Assembly (NCBI GenBank): GCA_963708625.1
Contig: CAVPSV010000002.1
Coordinates: 868,001 to 932,000, forward strand
DNA from: DASXIF01 sp036498145
GTDB taxonomy: Bacteria > Actinomycetota > Actinomycetes > Mycobacteriales > Jatrophihabitantaceae
Direction: 5' to 3'
DNA: 64,000 nucleotides
The number at the start of each line of letters is the position of its first letter. Positions within the stretch are counted from its first letter, which is position 1. The translations under genes and the position numbers were made by a program. The notes under the pieces are model-generated. The model ran no database searches, was not told the DNA's origin, and worked only from the letters and a program-made list of their open reading frames with translations. Positions 8,787 to 18,211 of the stretch are shown here, piece by piece.

Positions 8787-10430
8787 ATGCCAGCGCGTAA
8801 GGGTCAGGGTCAGTGGGCCCTCGGGTACCACGAGCCGCTCAACCCCAACGAGCGGTCCAAGCGCGACAACGACGGCCTGAAGGTTCGTCAGCGCATCGAG
8901 GACATCTACCAGCACACCGGTTTCGCCGGCATCGATCCGGCCGACCTGCGCGGTCGCTTCCGCTGGTACGGCCTGTACACCCAGCGTCGCCAGGGCATCC
9001 CCGGCGGCAAGACCGCGACACTGGAACCGGAGGAGCTCGAGGACGAGTTCTTCATGATGCGGATTCGGATCGACGGGGGTGCACTGACCGGCGAGCAGCT
9101 GCGGGTCGTCGCCGACATCGCCACCACCTACGGGCGCGACCTGGCCGACATCACCGACCGGCAGAACGTGCAGTTGCATTGGATCCGAATCGAGGACGTG
9201 CCGAAGATCTGGGCGAAGCTGGAAGCGGTGGGGCTGTCCACCACCGAGGCGTGCGGGGACACCCCGCGCGTGATGCTCGGCTGCCCGGTCGAGGGCGTCG
9301 CAGCCGACTCGGTGCTGGACGCAAGCGCGGCGCTGCGCATCACGGTGGACAGGTTCCTCGGCGATCCGGCGTTCTCCAACCTGCCGCGCAAGTACAAGAC
9401 ATCGATCTCCGGGTGCGCCAGCCACTGCACCAACCACGAGATAAACGACATTTCCTTCGTCGGTGTCCTCGGCCCGGACGGGACAGCCGGTTTCGACCTG
9501 TGGGTCGGCGGCGGGCTGTCCACCAACCCGAGGTTTGCCGAGCGGCTCGGTGCCTTCGTGCGCCCGGACGAGGTGCCCGAGGTGTGGGCGGGCGTCACGT
9601 CGGTGTTCCGCGACTACGGCTACCGGCGTCAGCGCAACCACGCCCGGCTGAAGTTCCTGATGGCCGACTGGGGGCCGGTGAAGTTCCGTGAGGTGCTGGA
9701 ATCGGAATATCTGCACCGCGCCCTACCCGACGGCCCACCGCCGCCGGCCTCCCCCGCGCACCGTGACCACACCGGGCTGATCCCGCAGGCGGACGGTCGC
9801 ATCGCCGTCGGCGCGACCACCCGCTCCGGCCGCACCAGTGGCACCGTGCTGGCCGAGCTGGCGACACTGGCCGATCGTTACGGCAGCGGCCGAATCCGGC
9901 TCACCACACAACAGGGCCTCGTCGTGCTCGACGTTGCGGCCGAGCAGGCGGATCGACTCGCCGACGAGCTCGCATTGCACGATCTCTTCGTCCGCCCATC
10001 CGCCTTCCTGCGCGGCACCATCGCCTGCACCGGGATCGAGTTCTGCAAGCTCGCGCTGGTGGAGACCAAGCTGCGCGCCGACACGATCCGGCTGGAACTG
10101 GAGAAGCGCCTGCCGGACTTCGACACCCCGATCACCCTCAACGTCAACGGCTGCCCCAACTCGTGCGCGCGGTTCCAGGTCGCCGACATCGGCTTCAAAG
10201 GGATGGTGCAGAAGGGCCCGAACGGCGACGAAGACGCGTTCCAGGTCCATCTGGGGGGCCAGATGGGCACCGAGGCGGAATTCGGGCGCAAGTTCCGGGG
10301 TTTGAAGGTGACAGCAGAACAGGCCCCGGACTACGCCGAGCGGGTGCTGCGCGGGTTCCTGGCGCGGCGCACGGATGGCGAATCGTTCGCGGCGTACGTG
10401 AGCCGGGCGGAGGAAGAGTGGTTGCTATAG
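8787..10430 (+). CDS. sirA: Ferredoxin-dependent sulfite (nitrite/sulfite) reductase
   Basis: A 547-residue enzyme that reduces sulfite to sulfide with six electrons from ferredoxin, using coupled siroheme and a [4Fe-4S] cluster. The cluster cysteines are Cys414 and Cys420 (ACTGIEFCKLA) and Cys456 and Cys460 (NGCPNSCAR). Tyr64 (GLYTQRRQG) and Cys156 (EACGDTPR) are 92 residues apart, the same spacing as the Tyr69-Cys161 covalent pair of M. tuberculosis NirA as I remember it; that link favours sulfite over nitrite reductase. The ATG has GGAAGGA upstream. The stop overlaps the start of cysH by 13 bases, and cysG for siroheme is divergent. Confidence 0.92.
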   Translation: MPARKGQGQWALGYHEPLNPNERSKRDNDGLKVRQRIEDIYQHTGFAGIDPADLRGRFRWYGLYTQRRQGIPGGKTATLEPEELEDEFFMMRIRIDGGALTGEQLRVVADIATTYGRDLADITDRQNVQLHWIRIEDVPKIWAKLEAVGLSTTEACGDTPRVMLGCPVEGVAADSVLDASAALRITVDRFLGDPAFSNLPRKYKTSISGCASHCTNHEINDISFVGVLGPDGTAGFDLWVGGGLSTNPRFAERLGAFVRPDEVPEVWAGVTSVFRDYGYRRQRNHARLKFLMADWGPVKFREVLESEYLHRALPDGPPPPASPAHRDHTGLIPQADGRIAVGATTRSGRTSGTVLAELATLADRYGSGRIRLTTQQGLVVLDVAAEQADRLADELALHDLFVRPSAFLRGTIACTGIEFCKLALVETKLRADTIRLELEKRLPDFDTPITLNVNGCPNSCARFQVADIGFKGMVQKGPNGDEDAFQVHLGGQMGTEAEFGRKFRGLKVTAEQAPDYAERVLRGFLARRTDGESFAAYVSRAEEEWLL

Positions 10431-11164
10431 CCACCCAGGAGCGCATCGACGGGGGACAGCGGGCCGAGCCGGCGCCGCGCACCGAGCAGGAGTTGCGCCT
10501 GCTCGCAGAGCGCGCGGGCGACGAACTTCACGACGCCTCCGCGCTGGAGATCCTGACCTGGGCCGATGGGCAGTTCGGCTCCTCATGGTGCGTCGCGTCG
10601 TCGATGGGCGACGCCGTGATGGCCCATCTCGCCTCGCGGGTGCGCCCCGGCGTCGACGTGCTGTTCCTGGACACCGGCTACCACTTCGCCGAGACCATCG
10701 GCACCCGTGATGCGGTCGCCGCCACCATGCCGGTGACGTTGCGGACGATCACACCGCGGCGCACCGTGGCGCAGCAGGACGAGAGCTTCGGTGCGCGGCT
10801 GTTCGAACGCAACCCGGACCAGTGCTGCGCGATGCGCAAGGTGTTGCCACTGCGCGAGGCGCTCACCGGCTACACGGCGTGGGCGACCGGCCTGCGCCGC
10901 GACGAGGCGGCCACGCGCGCCGACGCGAACGTCGTGGAGTGGGACGCGCGTCGCAAGATGGTCAAGCTCAACCCGATAGCGGCGTGGACCCAGGACACGG
11001 TCGACGCCTATATCGCCGAGCACAACGTGCTGGTCAACCCGCTCATGTCCGACGGTTACGCATCGATCGGATGCGCTCCGTGCACCCGGCGCATCGCGGC
11101 CGGCGAGAATGCGCGGGCCGGCCGCTGGTCGGGCACCAACAAAACCGAATGTGGGTTGCACTGA
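10418..11164 (+). CDS. cysH: Adenylyl-sulfate (APS) reductase, thioredoxin-dependent
   Basis: A 248-residue reductase that converts APS to sulfite and AMP with thioredoxin. The paired cysteines Cys136-Cys137 (DQCCAMRK) and Cys219/Cys222 (IGCAPCTR) would bind a [4Fe-4S] cluster. This marks it as an APS reductase rather than a cluster-free PAPS reductase. The catalytic Cys245 is in the C-terminal ECGLH. I chose GTG at 10418, which lies inside the end of sirA after an AGGAAGA-like site; a longer frame upstream is only the shadow of sirA. It supplies sulfite to the preceding enzyme. No other sulfate activation or transport genes are in the window. Confidence 0.92.
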   Translation: MVAIATQERIDGGQRAEPAPRTEQELRLLAERAGDELHDASALEILTWADGQFGSSWCVASSMGDAVMAHLASRVRPGVDVLFLDTGYHFAETIGTRDAVAATMPVTLRTITPRRTVAQQDESFGARLFERNPDQCCAMRKVLPLREALTGYTAWATGLRRDEAATRADANVVEWDARRKMVKLNPIAAWTQDTVDAYIAEHNVLVNPLMSDGYASIGCAPCTRRIAAGENARAGRWSGTNKTECGLH

Positions 11165-11306
11165 CCGAACGCGCCCGAATTTCAGTCATGCTGGCGACAC
11201 CGGGCATGGCCTAGGCGCCAAGAAACGGACAGGCGGCGTGAATTAGTCGTGTGCGACCGGGTGGTCGTGGGTGCGCTCCACCTCGCTGATACGGCACGAT
11301 CAAGGT

Positions 11307-11882
11307 GTGCGCTCCACGCAACCCCGGGAGGTCGAGGTCGATCTCCAGGCCTGGACGGCCCGCCAGTTCGCCGCACAGGTGGACGGGGCAATGGATATCT
11401 ATGTCCAGGCTATGGACTATCCGGAGCACACCGGAGCGCAGCGAGCAGTCACCGCACGCCGACACACGCGCAATGCCGGATTTGCGTGCCGTGCGGCCGT
11501 TACCGACGACGAAAGGTTCGTCGGGTTCGGCTACGGCTACACCGCCACCGAAGGGCAGTGGTGGCACGACCTGGTACGGCGGGCATTGACTGCGGACATG
11601 GCCGCCGAATGGCTCACCGACGCGTTCGAACTGTCCGAACTGCACGTGCTGCCCGAATACCAGGGTTTCGGCATCGGCCGGGCACTGCTGGAGGACCTCG
11701 CCTCGGAATTGCCACACGAGGTGATGCTGCTGTCCACCCCGGACGCGGACACGCGAGCGTTTCGCATGTATCGATCCACGGGGTTCGTCGACCTGGCCAG
11801 GCACTACCTCTTCCCGGGCGACTCGCGGCCGTTCGCGGTGCTCGGGGTGCGGCTTCCGCTCCAGCCGCCTCGTCCGCAATAG
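11307..11882 (+). CDS. GNAT-family N-acetyltransferase
   Basis: About 191 residues with the acetyl-CoA binding segment ELHVLPEYQGFGIGRALLED and a following FRMYRSTGFV motif, typical of GNAT enzymes. The substrate is unknown. Two GTG codons (11271 and 11307) could start it, both followed by a VRST peptide; neither has a good ribosome binding site and I prefer the second because family members begin close to the conserved fold. It converges with metF 18 bases downstream. Confidence 0.75.
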   Translation: MRSTQPREVEVDLQAWTARQFAAQVDGAMDIYVQAMDYPEHTGAQRAVTARRHTRNAGFACRAAVTDDERFVGFGYGYTATEGQWWHDLVRRALTADMAAEWLTDAFELSELHVLPEYQGFGIGRALLEDLASELPHEVMLLSTPDADTRAFRMYRSTGFVDLARHYLFPGDSRPFAVLGVRLPLQPPRPQ

Positions 11883-11900
11883 TGCCGGGTTGCCGCCGAG

Positions 11901-12809
11901 TTAGACCCGGGCGGGCAGCGACACCTGCGCCATCACCTCGCGGGTGGCCTTCGCGAAGTTCATGGTGATGAAGTGCAGCCCAGGCGCGCCTTCGTCCAGT
12001 AGCCGCTGGGCCAGCCGGATTGCCTCGGTGATGCCGAGTTCGCGGACCGCCGTTGCATCCTCGGCCACGGCGTCGAACCTCGCACCCAAAGCTGGCGGGA
12101 AAGGTGCACCGGATAGCTGCTCGGACCGAGCGATCGTTGCCATGTTCGTGACCGGCATGATGCCGGGGATGATCGGCACATCGCACCCGGCCGCACTCAC
12201 CCGATCGCGCAGTCGTAGGTAGTCCTCCGCGTCGAAGAACATCTGCGTGATGGCGTACTCCGCACCGGCGCGGCACTTCGCGATGAACCACTCCGTATCG
12301 GACTCGACGCTCGCCGAGCGGGGATGCTTGTACGGGAATGCGGCGACACCGATGCAGAAGTCGCCATGCGCGCGCAGCAGCGTCACCAGGTCGCAGGCGT
12401 AGTCGACGCCCTCGGGGTGCTTGCGCCACTGCGCGTTGGGATCGCCGGGCGGGTCACCGCGCAGCGCGAGCATGTTGATGATGCCTGCGTCGGCGAACCG
12501 GCCGATGATCGCGCGCAGCTCAGCCACCGAGTGGTTGACGGCAGTCAGATGTGCCACCGGCATCATGGTGGTGTCCGCGAAGATCCGCTCGGTGATCTCG
12601 ATGGTGCGGTCGCGGGTGGAGCCGCCGGCGCCGTAGGTGACCGACACGAACGACGGTTGCAGCGACTCCAACTCGCGAATGGTGCGCCACAGCCGTTGCT
12701 CGTCCTCAGGCTTCTTCGGCGGGAAGAACTCGAACGACAGCGTGGGACGGCCCTCGGCAAGGCAGTCGCGGACGGTGCGCATGCCCCGGGCGATGTTCTT
12801 CGCCGTCAT
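11901..12809 (-). CDS. metF: 5,10-methylenetetrahydrofolate reductase
   Basis: A 302-residue FAD-dependent TIM-barrel enzyme making 5-methyltetrahydrofolate for methionine synthesis. Visible family motifs are PTLSFEFFPPK near the N terminus with its catalytic Glu, SVTYGAGGSTRDRTIE, NMLALRGDPP, and AEYAITQMFFDAEDYLRLRD. The length is normal. The gene is divergent from crtI with about 100 bases between them. Rv2172c occupies the corresponding place in M. tuberculosis as I remember it. Confidence 0.95.
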   Translation of the reverse strand: MTAKNIARGMRTVRDCLAEGRPTLSFEFFPPKKPEDEQRLWRTIRELESLQPSFVSVTYGAGGSTRDRTIEITERIFADTTMMPVAHLTAVNHSVAELRAIIGRFADAGIINMLALRGDPPGDPNAQWRKHPEGVDYACDLVTLLRAHGDFCIGVAAFPYKHPRSASVESDTEWFIAKCRAGAEYAITQMFFDAEDYLRLRDRVSAAGCDVPIIPGIMPVTNMATIARSEQLSGAPFPPALGARFDAVAEDATAVRELGITEAIRLAQRLLDEGAPGLHFITMNFAKATREVMAQVSLPARV

Positions 12810-12899
12810 GACCCGCTCGCCCGCTCCACCCTCATGACGATCAGCGTAATGTCCGCCGGTGAACTGGCCCCGTCAGCCACGCACGGCGTAGCGGTCACC

Positions 12900-12905
12900 T
12901 ATCCT
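12900..12905 (+). promoter_or_regulatory. -10 element of a probable leaderless crtI promoter
   Basis: TATCCT seven bases before the crtI ATG at 12913. There is no Shine-Dalgarno match in the short gap, which fits a leaderless transcript for the crtI-crtB pair. Confidence 0.6.
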
Positions 12906-12912
12906 CGATCCG

Positions 12913-14403
12913 ATGCGCACGGTGCCCGGCCCGACCAGCTCGGTGATCGTGGTGGGCGCTGGCCTCGGCGGCCTTTCGGCAGCGCTGCATCTGGCCGGCG
13001 CCGGGCGCAATGTGACCGTGGTGGAGCGCGAGGCGATCGTCGGCGGACGCTGTGGCTTGCTGCGTGATCACGGCTACCTGTTCGACACCGGTCCGGCGGT
13101 GTTGACGATGCCGGAGCTGATGGCGGAGACGTTCGCGGCAGTCGGCGAGCAGATGTCGGACTGGCTCACGCTGACGCGCCTGGACCCGGCCTATCGTGCC
13201 CGTTTCGCAGACGGCAGCACGATTGGCGTGCACGCCGACGTTGACGCCATGACCGAGGAGATCACCGCCACCTGCGGCGCGCACGATGCCGCCGCGTACC
13301 GGCGCTACGTCGCGTGGCTGCGCCGGCTCTACGACGTGCAGATGCCCAACTTCATCGGGCGCAATCTCGATACGCCGCTGTCGCTGCTCAGCCCGGCACT
13401 CGCGCGGCTGGCATTGCTCGGTGGCTTCGGTCGGCTCGGCCGGCGTGTTGCGCGCACGTTCGGCGACGAGCGTCTGCAGCGGTTGTTCTCGTTCCAGGCG
13501 ATGTACGCCGGGCTCGCACCCAGCGAGGCCCTCGCGCTCTACGCGGTGATCAGCTACATGGATTGCGTCGGCGGCGTCTATTTCCCCGCCGGCGGTATGC
13601 ACGCGCTGCCACAAGCGCTCGCCGCGGCCGCGACAGCACACGGCGTCACCTTTCGGCTCGGCACCGACGTGCAGCGGATCGAGGTGTCCGGCGGCCGCGC
13701 CCGTGCGGTGCTGACCGCCGACGGCGAGCGGATCCCGGCCGACGTGGTGGTGGTGAACGCCGATCTGCCCACCGCATACGAACGCCTGCTCGCGCCGGGT
13801 TATCGGCCGCGGCGGGTGTCGCGGCTGCGGTATTCCCCGTCGGCGGTGCTACTGCTGGCCGGGTCGCGACAGGCCTATCCCGGGCTCACCCACCACACCA
13901 TCGACTTCGGCGCGGGTTGGCACGACACCTTCGACGAGATCATCGGTCGCGGTGAACCGATGTCGGATCCGTCCCTGTTCCTGACCAACGCGACCCGCAC
14001 CGACTCCTCGCTCGCGCCGACGGGACGGCAGACCTACGCCGTGCTGTTCCCGACGCCGAACCTCGACCACCGCCGCCCGATCGACTGGACCGCGGACGGC
14101 AAGCGGTACCGCGACCATATGGTGCAGACGATGGAGCGACGCGGTTACCACGGGTTCGGCGACAGCATCGAAACCGAGCACCTGATCACGCCGGCGGACT
14201 GGCAGGCCCAGGGCATCGCCGCGGGCGCGCCGTTCGCGGCCGCACATACCTTCGGCCAGACCGGACCGTTTCGCGCACCGACGCTCGATCGCACGGTGCA
14301 GAACCTGGTGTTCTGCGGCTCGAACACCCAGCCCGGGGTCGGCGTACCGATGGTGTTGATCTCCGGCCGTCTCGCGGCCGAGCGGGTGGTCGGCCGGTCG
14401 TGA
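12913..14403 (+). CDS. crtI: Phytoene desaturase
   Basis: A 496-residue flavoprotein that introduces double bonds into phytoene to give lycopene. The N terminus has the dinucleotide-binding motif VIVVGAGLGGLSAALHLAGA followed by the acidic VVE. The C terminus has the CrtI signature FCGSNTQPGVGVPMVLISGR. It starts directly after a TATCCT hexamer. Its stop overlaps the start of crtB (GTGA), so desaturase and synthase are translationally coupled. Cyclase genes lie convergently downstream. Confidence 0.93.
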   Translation: MRTVPGPTSSVIVVGAGLGGLSAALHLAGAGRNVTVVEREAIVGGRCGLLRDHGYLFDTGPAVLTMPELMAETFAAVGEQMSDWLTLTRLDPAYRARFADGSTIGVHADVDAMTEEITATCGAHDAAAYRRYVAWLRRLYDVQMPNFIGRNLDTPLSLLSPALARLALLGGFGRLGRRVARTFGDERLQRLFSFQAMYAGLAPSEALALYAVISYMDCVGGVYFPAGGMHALPQALAAAATAHGVTFRLGTDVQRIEVSGGRARAVLTADGERIPADVVVVNADLPTAYERLLAPGYRPRRVSRLRYSPSAVLLLAGSRQAYPGLTHHTIDFGAGWHDTFDEIIGRGEPMSDPSLFLTNATRTDSSLAPTGRQTYAVLFPTPNLDHRRPIDWTADGKRYRDHMVQTMERRGYHGFGDSIETEHLITPADWQAQGIAAGAPFAAAHTFGQTGPFRAPTLDRTVQNLVFCGSNTQPGVGVPMVLISGRLAAERVVGRS

Positions 14404-15353
14404 TGGGCCGCTTCGAACTCGACGCCGCCGGCATTACCGATCCAGGGCTGCGCGCGGCCTATCAGCTGTGCCGTCGGCTCAACTACGAACACGGCAAGAC
14501 CTACTTCCTTGCCACCATGCTGTTGCCACCGGCCAAGCGTCCGTACGTGCACGCGCTGTACGGCTTTGCCCGCCACGTGGACGACATCGTCGACGACCTC
14601 GATGCCGCAGTGACCGAGGACCGCGTGCAGCAGTTGCGGCTGTGGACGTCGGATCTGCTCACCGATCTGGACTGGCAGAGCAGCGGTGACCTGGTGGTGC
14701 GGGCACTCATCGACGCCGTCGCCACCTGGGGCATCCCGGTCAGTTACTTCGCAGACTTCCTCGAATCCATGCGGATGGACCTCACCGTGCATAGCTACGC
14801 GAACCACGAGGAACTCTCGCGCTACATGTGGGGCTCCGCGGCCGTGATCGGCTTGCAGATGTTGCCCATACTCGGACGCGCCGGCGACGACGTGCCGTGG
14901 GAGGACCTGGAACTGCGCGCCATCGACCTCGGCACGGCCTTTCAGCTCACCAACTTCATCCGCGACGTCGGCGAGGACCTCAGTCGCGGGCGCGTCTACC
15001 TACCGCAAGAGTCGATGGACCTGTTCGGCGTCGATCGCGAGCGGCTCGCACGGCGGCGGGTCGACGAGCCGATCCGCAACCTGCTGGCGTGGGAGATCGA
15101 GCAGGCACGCGGCCTGTACCGCAGTGCCGAGCCCGGGCTCGCCCTGGTGCATCCCACCTCGCGCGACTGTCTGCAGGTGGCGTTCACGCTCTACCGCGAG
15201 ATCCTGGACGCGGTCGAGGAGGCGGACTACGACGTGTTCAGCGGTCGCGTTGCGGTTGCGCTGCGGCGGCGCGCCCAGGTTGCACTGCCAGGGCTTCGGC
15301 GCGCGTGGCTGCAGCGCCACGACGGCCGAGTAGCACCCAGGTGGCCAGCGTGA
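14400..15353 (+). CDS. crtB: Phytoene synthase
   Basis: A 317-residue trans-isoprenyl synthase that condenses two geranylgeranyl diphosphates to phytoene. Both Asp-rich Mg-diphosphate motifs are seen: HVDDIVDD at about residues 59-66 and FIRDVGEDLSRGRVYLPQ. The start is GTG at 14400 overlapping the crtI stop, or the adjacent ATG at 14403. Its last 116 bases overlap, tail to tail, the end of crtYd on the other strand. A geranylgeranyl diphosphate synthase gene is not in the window. Confidence 0.93.
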   Translation: MMGRFELDAAGITDPGLRAAYQLCRRLNYEHGKTYFLATMLLPPAKRPYVHALYGFARHVDDIVDDLDAAVTEDRVQQLRLWTSDLLTDLDWQSSGDLVVRALIDAVATWGIPVSYFADFLESMRMDLTVHSYANHEELSRYMWGSAAVIGLQMLPILGRAGDDVPWEDLELRAIDLGTAFQLTNFIRDVGEDLSRGRVYLPQESMDLFGVDRERLARRRVDEPIRNLLAWEIEQARGLYRSAEPGLALVHPTSRDCLQVAFTLYREILDAVEEADYDVFSGRVAVALRRRAQVALPGLRRAWLQRHDGRVAPRWPA

Positions 15354-15606
15354 CGAGCACCATGGCGAACCCGAACATGAGGTCCTCGACCGGTGCGTAG
15401 ACCAGCCGCACCCCGATGATCCGGCGCGGGTCGTAGCGGACCACGGGCACGCCCGTCAGCACGCCGTTCACGATCAGTTGGCACCCCAGCATGATCGCGT
15501 AGGCGGTCCAGAACGCGCGCCGGCGAACCAGCCGTGTGCGCGCGAGCAGCAGGTCGTAGGCGAGGGCCGCGAGCACGGCGATCACACCGGCGACGGTGTA
15601 CGTCAC
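15238..15606 (-). CDS. crtYd: Lycopene beta-cyclase subunit (CrtYd type)
   Basis: About 122 residues with three hydrophobic segments, starting VTYTVAGVIAVLAALAYDLL and containing the heterodimeric-cyclase motif RLVYAPVEDLMFGFAMVL. It pairs with CrtYc to cyclise lycopene to beta- or gamma-carotene in the membrane. GTG at 15606 overlaps the crtYc stop (GTGA). The last part runs antisense through the end of crtB and is basic and Ala-rich, so the true C terminus could be shorter if a base is wrong here. Confidence 0.8.
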   Translation of the reverse strand: MTYTVAGVIAVLAALAYDLLLARTRLVRRRAFWTAYAIMLGCQLIVNGVLTGVPVVRYDPRRIIGVRLVYAPVEDLMFGFAMVLVTLATWVLLGRRGAAATRAEALAVQPGRAAAAQPQRDR

Positions 15607-16024
15607 GGCTGGTTCCGAACGTGCGTCCCGGAGACCTCGGCCGGCGCCGTGCCGTCGGCCGGATCGCCGGCGTCGTCGCCGGGTCCGATGTCCGCTTCGT
15701 CGCCGTAGCTCCAACGCGGCCGCCGCACCCGTACGGCCTCGTAGGTGAGCACGGCGCAGGTCGGCACGACGAGGAAGAACAGCAACTCCTCGACCGGCAG
15801 CCGTCCGGGCAGCCGCAGCCCGAGCAGGTAGGCGCTGTCGTAGGTCCACGTGCGGTGTCGCGGAACCCACCAGGTCCCAAGCACCGAACAGCACCAGTAC
15901 CGGCAGCACCGCACCGAGCAGGCGACGCCACCGCGCGTACACGCGCACGTGCAGGAACAGTTCCAGCGGCGCGGTACCGACCAGGCACGCGGCGAGCAGA
16001 TCCGAGGTAGAGCAGGTGAGCCAC
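15603..16024 (-). CDS. crtYc: Lycopene cyclase subunit (CrtYc type), frameshifted
   Basis: The start VAHLLYLG is in one frame, the segment LLAACLVGTAPLELFLHVRV to FGAWDLVGSA in a second, and the conserved LPVEELLFFLVVPTCAVLTY with the end in a third. Joined, they give a normal CrtYc of about 140 residues with three membrane helices and the PVEE motif of this cyclase family. The breaks lie near 15990 and 15850 and look like sequencing indels. It follows the Rv2175c-like gene by one base and overlaps crtYd. Confidence 0.78.
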
Positions 16025-16025
16025 G

Positions 16026-16353
16026 TCAGTAGCCGGCGACCTGGGCGCGGCGCTTGACCTCCGAGCCCCGATTGGCGCGCAGCGCGTCGATCGGCGATCC
16101 GGGCAGCGAGTCGTCGTCGCGGAACAGCCAGGCCACGATCTCGTCGTCGGCGTAGCGCGCGTCGCGCAACTGCGTGATCACCGACGGCAAGTGCTTGACG
16201 ATCGGCCCGTCCTGCACGAGCAGGGCGGGCAGCGGCGCACGCCGCGTCGTCGCGGATGCACACCAGGTGGCCGTCGCGCAAGGTACTGATGCACGCGGGT
16301 GACCGGGATACGCCGAGCGCCTCGGCGGCGTCGGGCAGGGTCATCAGCTCCAT
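16026..16353 (-). CDS. Rv2175c-like DNA-binding protein, frameshifted
   Basis: It starts MELMTLPDAAEALGVSR, a winged-HTH-like opening, and ends with PGSPIDALRANRGSEVKRRA, both characteristic of the Rv2175c family. The middle is split: the HTH segment VTRVHQYL is one frame away from its surroundings, and LRDGHLVCIRDD is separated by another shift from DGPIVKHLPSVITQLRDARY. In M. tuberculosis Rv2175c is a substrate of the kinase PknL encoded beside it; a Ser/Thr kinase gene is about 1.9 kb away here. At least three indels are needed to restore it. Confidence 0.72.
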
Positions 16354-16376
16354 ACGGTCGAGCCTGCCACGGTCGG

Positions 16377-17155
16377 TCACGGGCTCGGTACATGGGCGAA
16401 GACGGCGTGGGTGCGTACCGGCGTGCAGCATCTGTCCGCCGTTGGCATCGATCACGTCGGCGACGTCGGCGACCACCGCGGCACGCACCTTGGCGTCGAG
16501 GGTGACGTGGTCGCTGTGGGTCTGCACCATCTGCACCCAGTGCTCGGTCGGAGTACGTCTGCTCCCACTCGTAGTCGCGCACGAACGCCGGCGTCGAACA
16601 GCCCGCTCGAGTTCGAGGTCGTGCGCGTACGGCGGCTCGGTGTCCTGGCGCTCGTCGTTGCCGTGCAACAACTGCGGGCGCCCGGATACCGGTACACCCC
16701 GTCCAGCTGGGTCTCAACGGCTCCTCGATGCTGCCGATGTTCCAGAACACGGCGATCGTCGCCGCCGGGCCGCAGCACCGTCGCGGCCTTCGGCACCGCC
16801 ACGCGCCGGGTCGACCCAGTGCCACGCCTGGCCGGCAGACGACCAGGTCGAACCGGCGGCCGCCGGCGTCCCACTCCTCGAACGAGGTGACCTCGACTGT
16901 CCAGGCCGTGCCGGCGCGCCACCTCGGCCATCTCCGGATCGATCTCGACACCGAGCACCGACAGCCCGCGCGTCGGCGAGCAGCCGACCGGCCTTGCCGG
17001 TGCCGCAGCCGACGTCGAGCACCTCGCGCCGCCCAGCGCGACAGATCGTCGATCAGCGCGGCCGGGTAGGACGGCCGGAACCGGTCGTATGCTCGGCGAC
17101 GCTGCCGAACGACTCGGCCCGCTCGCGCTCGCGCGTGCATCCGGTGATACCGCAT
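16377..17155 (-). CDS. SAM-dependent methyltransferase, frameshifted
   Basis: Pieces of one class I methyltransferase appear in order across three frames: YDRFRPSYPAALIDDLSRW, LDVGCGTGKAGRLLADA (SAM-binding loop), LGVEIDPEMAEVARRHGL, VTSFEEWDAGGRRFDLVVC, VLRPGG, AVFWNIGSIEEPLRP, and a tail EHWVQMVQTHSDHVTLDAKV ending HAVFAHVPSP. The start is ATG at 17155 or 17140. Many small indels break it. The pieces resemble Methyltransf_11-type enzymes of unknown substrate. It lies on the same strand as the Rv2175c-like and crtY genes and probably shares their transcript. Confidence 0.68.
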
Positions 17156-17184
17156 AGCGGCGGTTCGATCGGGCACGCGGCCGA

Positions 17185-18115
17185 TCATGCCCGATCCGCC
17201 ATCGCCCGAGCGCGACACGCCAGATCTCCTCCGGAGGTTCCGGCGAACCATCGAGTCGGAGTCGGTGAGCGGCCGCGCCGAGGCGACGGAGCGGGCCAGC
17301 GGCGCTCCGGCGAGTACGCGGCGGGGCAACGGTCGCGCGGGCTGCCGCGCTGCTCGATCTCCAGCGACCGGCAGCGATCGCGCGGCGCCGCCGCGATCAC
17401 GACGTTGCCGAATCGCCGCATCTTGAGCACGACGCCGGATCGCCGATCACGGCAGCGTCGCGGAAGACCCGTGCGCACCGGGCCAGCGACCCGGCGCAGA
17501 TAGAACGTCGCCGGTGGCCCATCGGCGACGTTGGCGAGCAGGACGCCGTCCGTGCCGCAGCACCCGGGCCGACGTCGGAGAGAACTCCACAGTGGTCAGC
17601 TCGGCCGGGAGCGGCCGCCGTCGAACGCGTCCAGCACGACGACCAGGTCGGCGCTGGCGGATGGCCAGGTCGCGCACGCCGGTGCGGCCGTCAACCGGCC
17701 GGATCCGCAGCCGGATCCCCTTGCGGGAACGGCGCAATCTCCCGCCGCACCAGCGCGGTCAGCCGCACGTTCGGCTCCAGCATGATCTGCGGCGAGCCCG
17801 GCCGGGTGTGATGCACGTAGCGGGCGAGCGCAGCCCGCGCCGCCGCCGACGTGGGTCACGGCCAGACGGCCCGCCGGCAGCGACGTCGACGACGTCGGCC
17901 GATGGCCCGCGCGTACTCGAAGTCCAGGTAGCCCGGGTCGTCCAGATCGACGTAGGACTGCCGGACCCGATCGAGCAGCAAGCAGCCGGCCGCCGCCGCC
18001 GATCGAGCGTCGGCGAGCAGTCTCGATGCGACCGCGGCGCGGCTGTGCACTGGCGGCCGCACCGCTCAGTGTCGCCCTCAGCGTCGGACGTGACATCTCC
18101 CTCATCGGCATCCAT
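17185..18115 (-). CDS. Spermidine-synthase-like protein, heavily frameshifted
   Basis: Fragments spread over three frames fit one spermidine-synthase-like Rossmann protein: LLLDRVRQSYVDLDDPGYLD, EYARAIG, LAVTHVGGGAG (nucleotide-binding loop), VVVLDAFDGG, LPAELTTVEF and MRRFGNVVIAA. Actinobacterial proteins of this kind often lack polyamine synthase activity and their role is uncertain. Start and stop cannot be fixed; the coordinates cover the region where the pieces occur. No complete frame is longer than about 215 residues, and those long frames are mostly shadows. Confidence 0.5.
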
Positions 18116-18199
18116 CCCGCCACGATTATGCGGACCTCGAGCAGTTTTCGCCGGGACTCAGCGCGGTGCGTCACCCGGGCACGGGCCGAGGTTCGTCCG

Positions 18200-18205
18200 T
18201 AGAAT
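18200..18205 (+). promoter_or_regulatory. -10 element of a probable leaderless kinase promoter
   Basis: TAGAAT six bases before the GTG start at 18212, close to the actinobacterial consensus. Confidence 0.6.
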
Positions 18206-18211
18206 CGCTGC

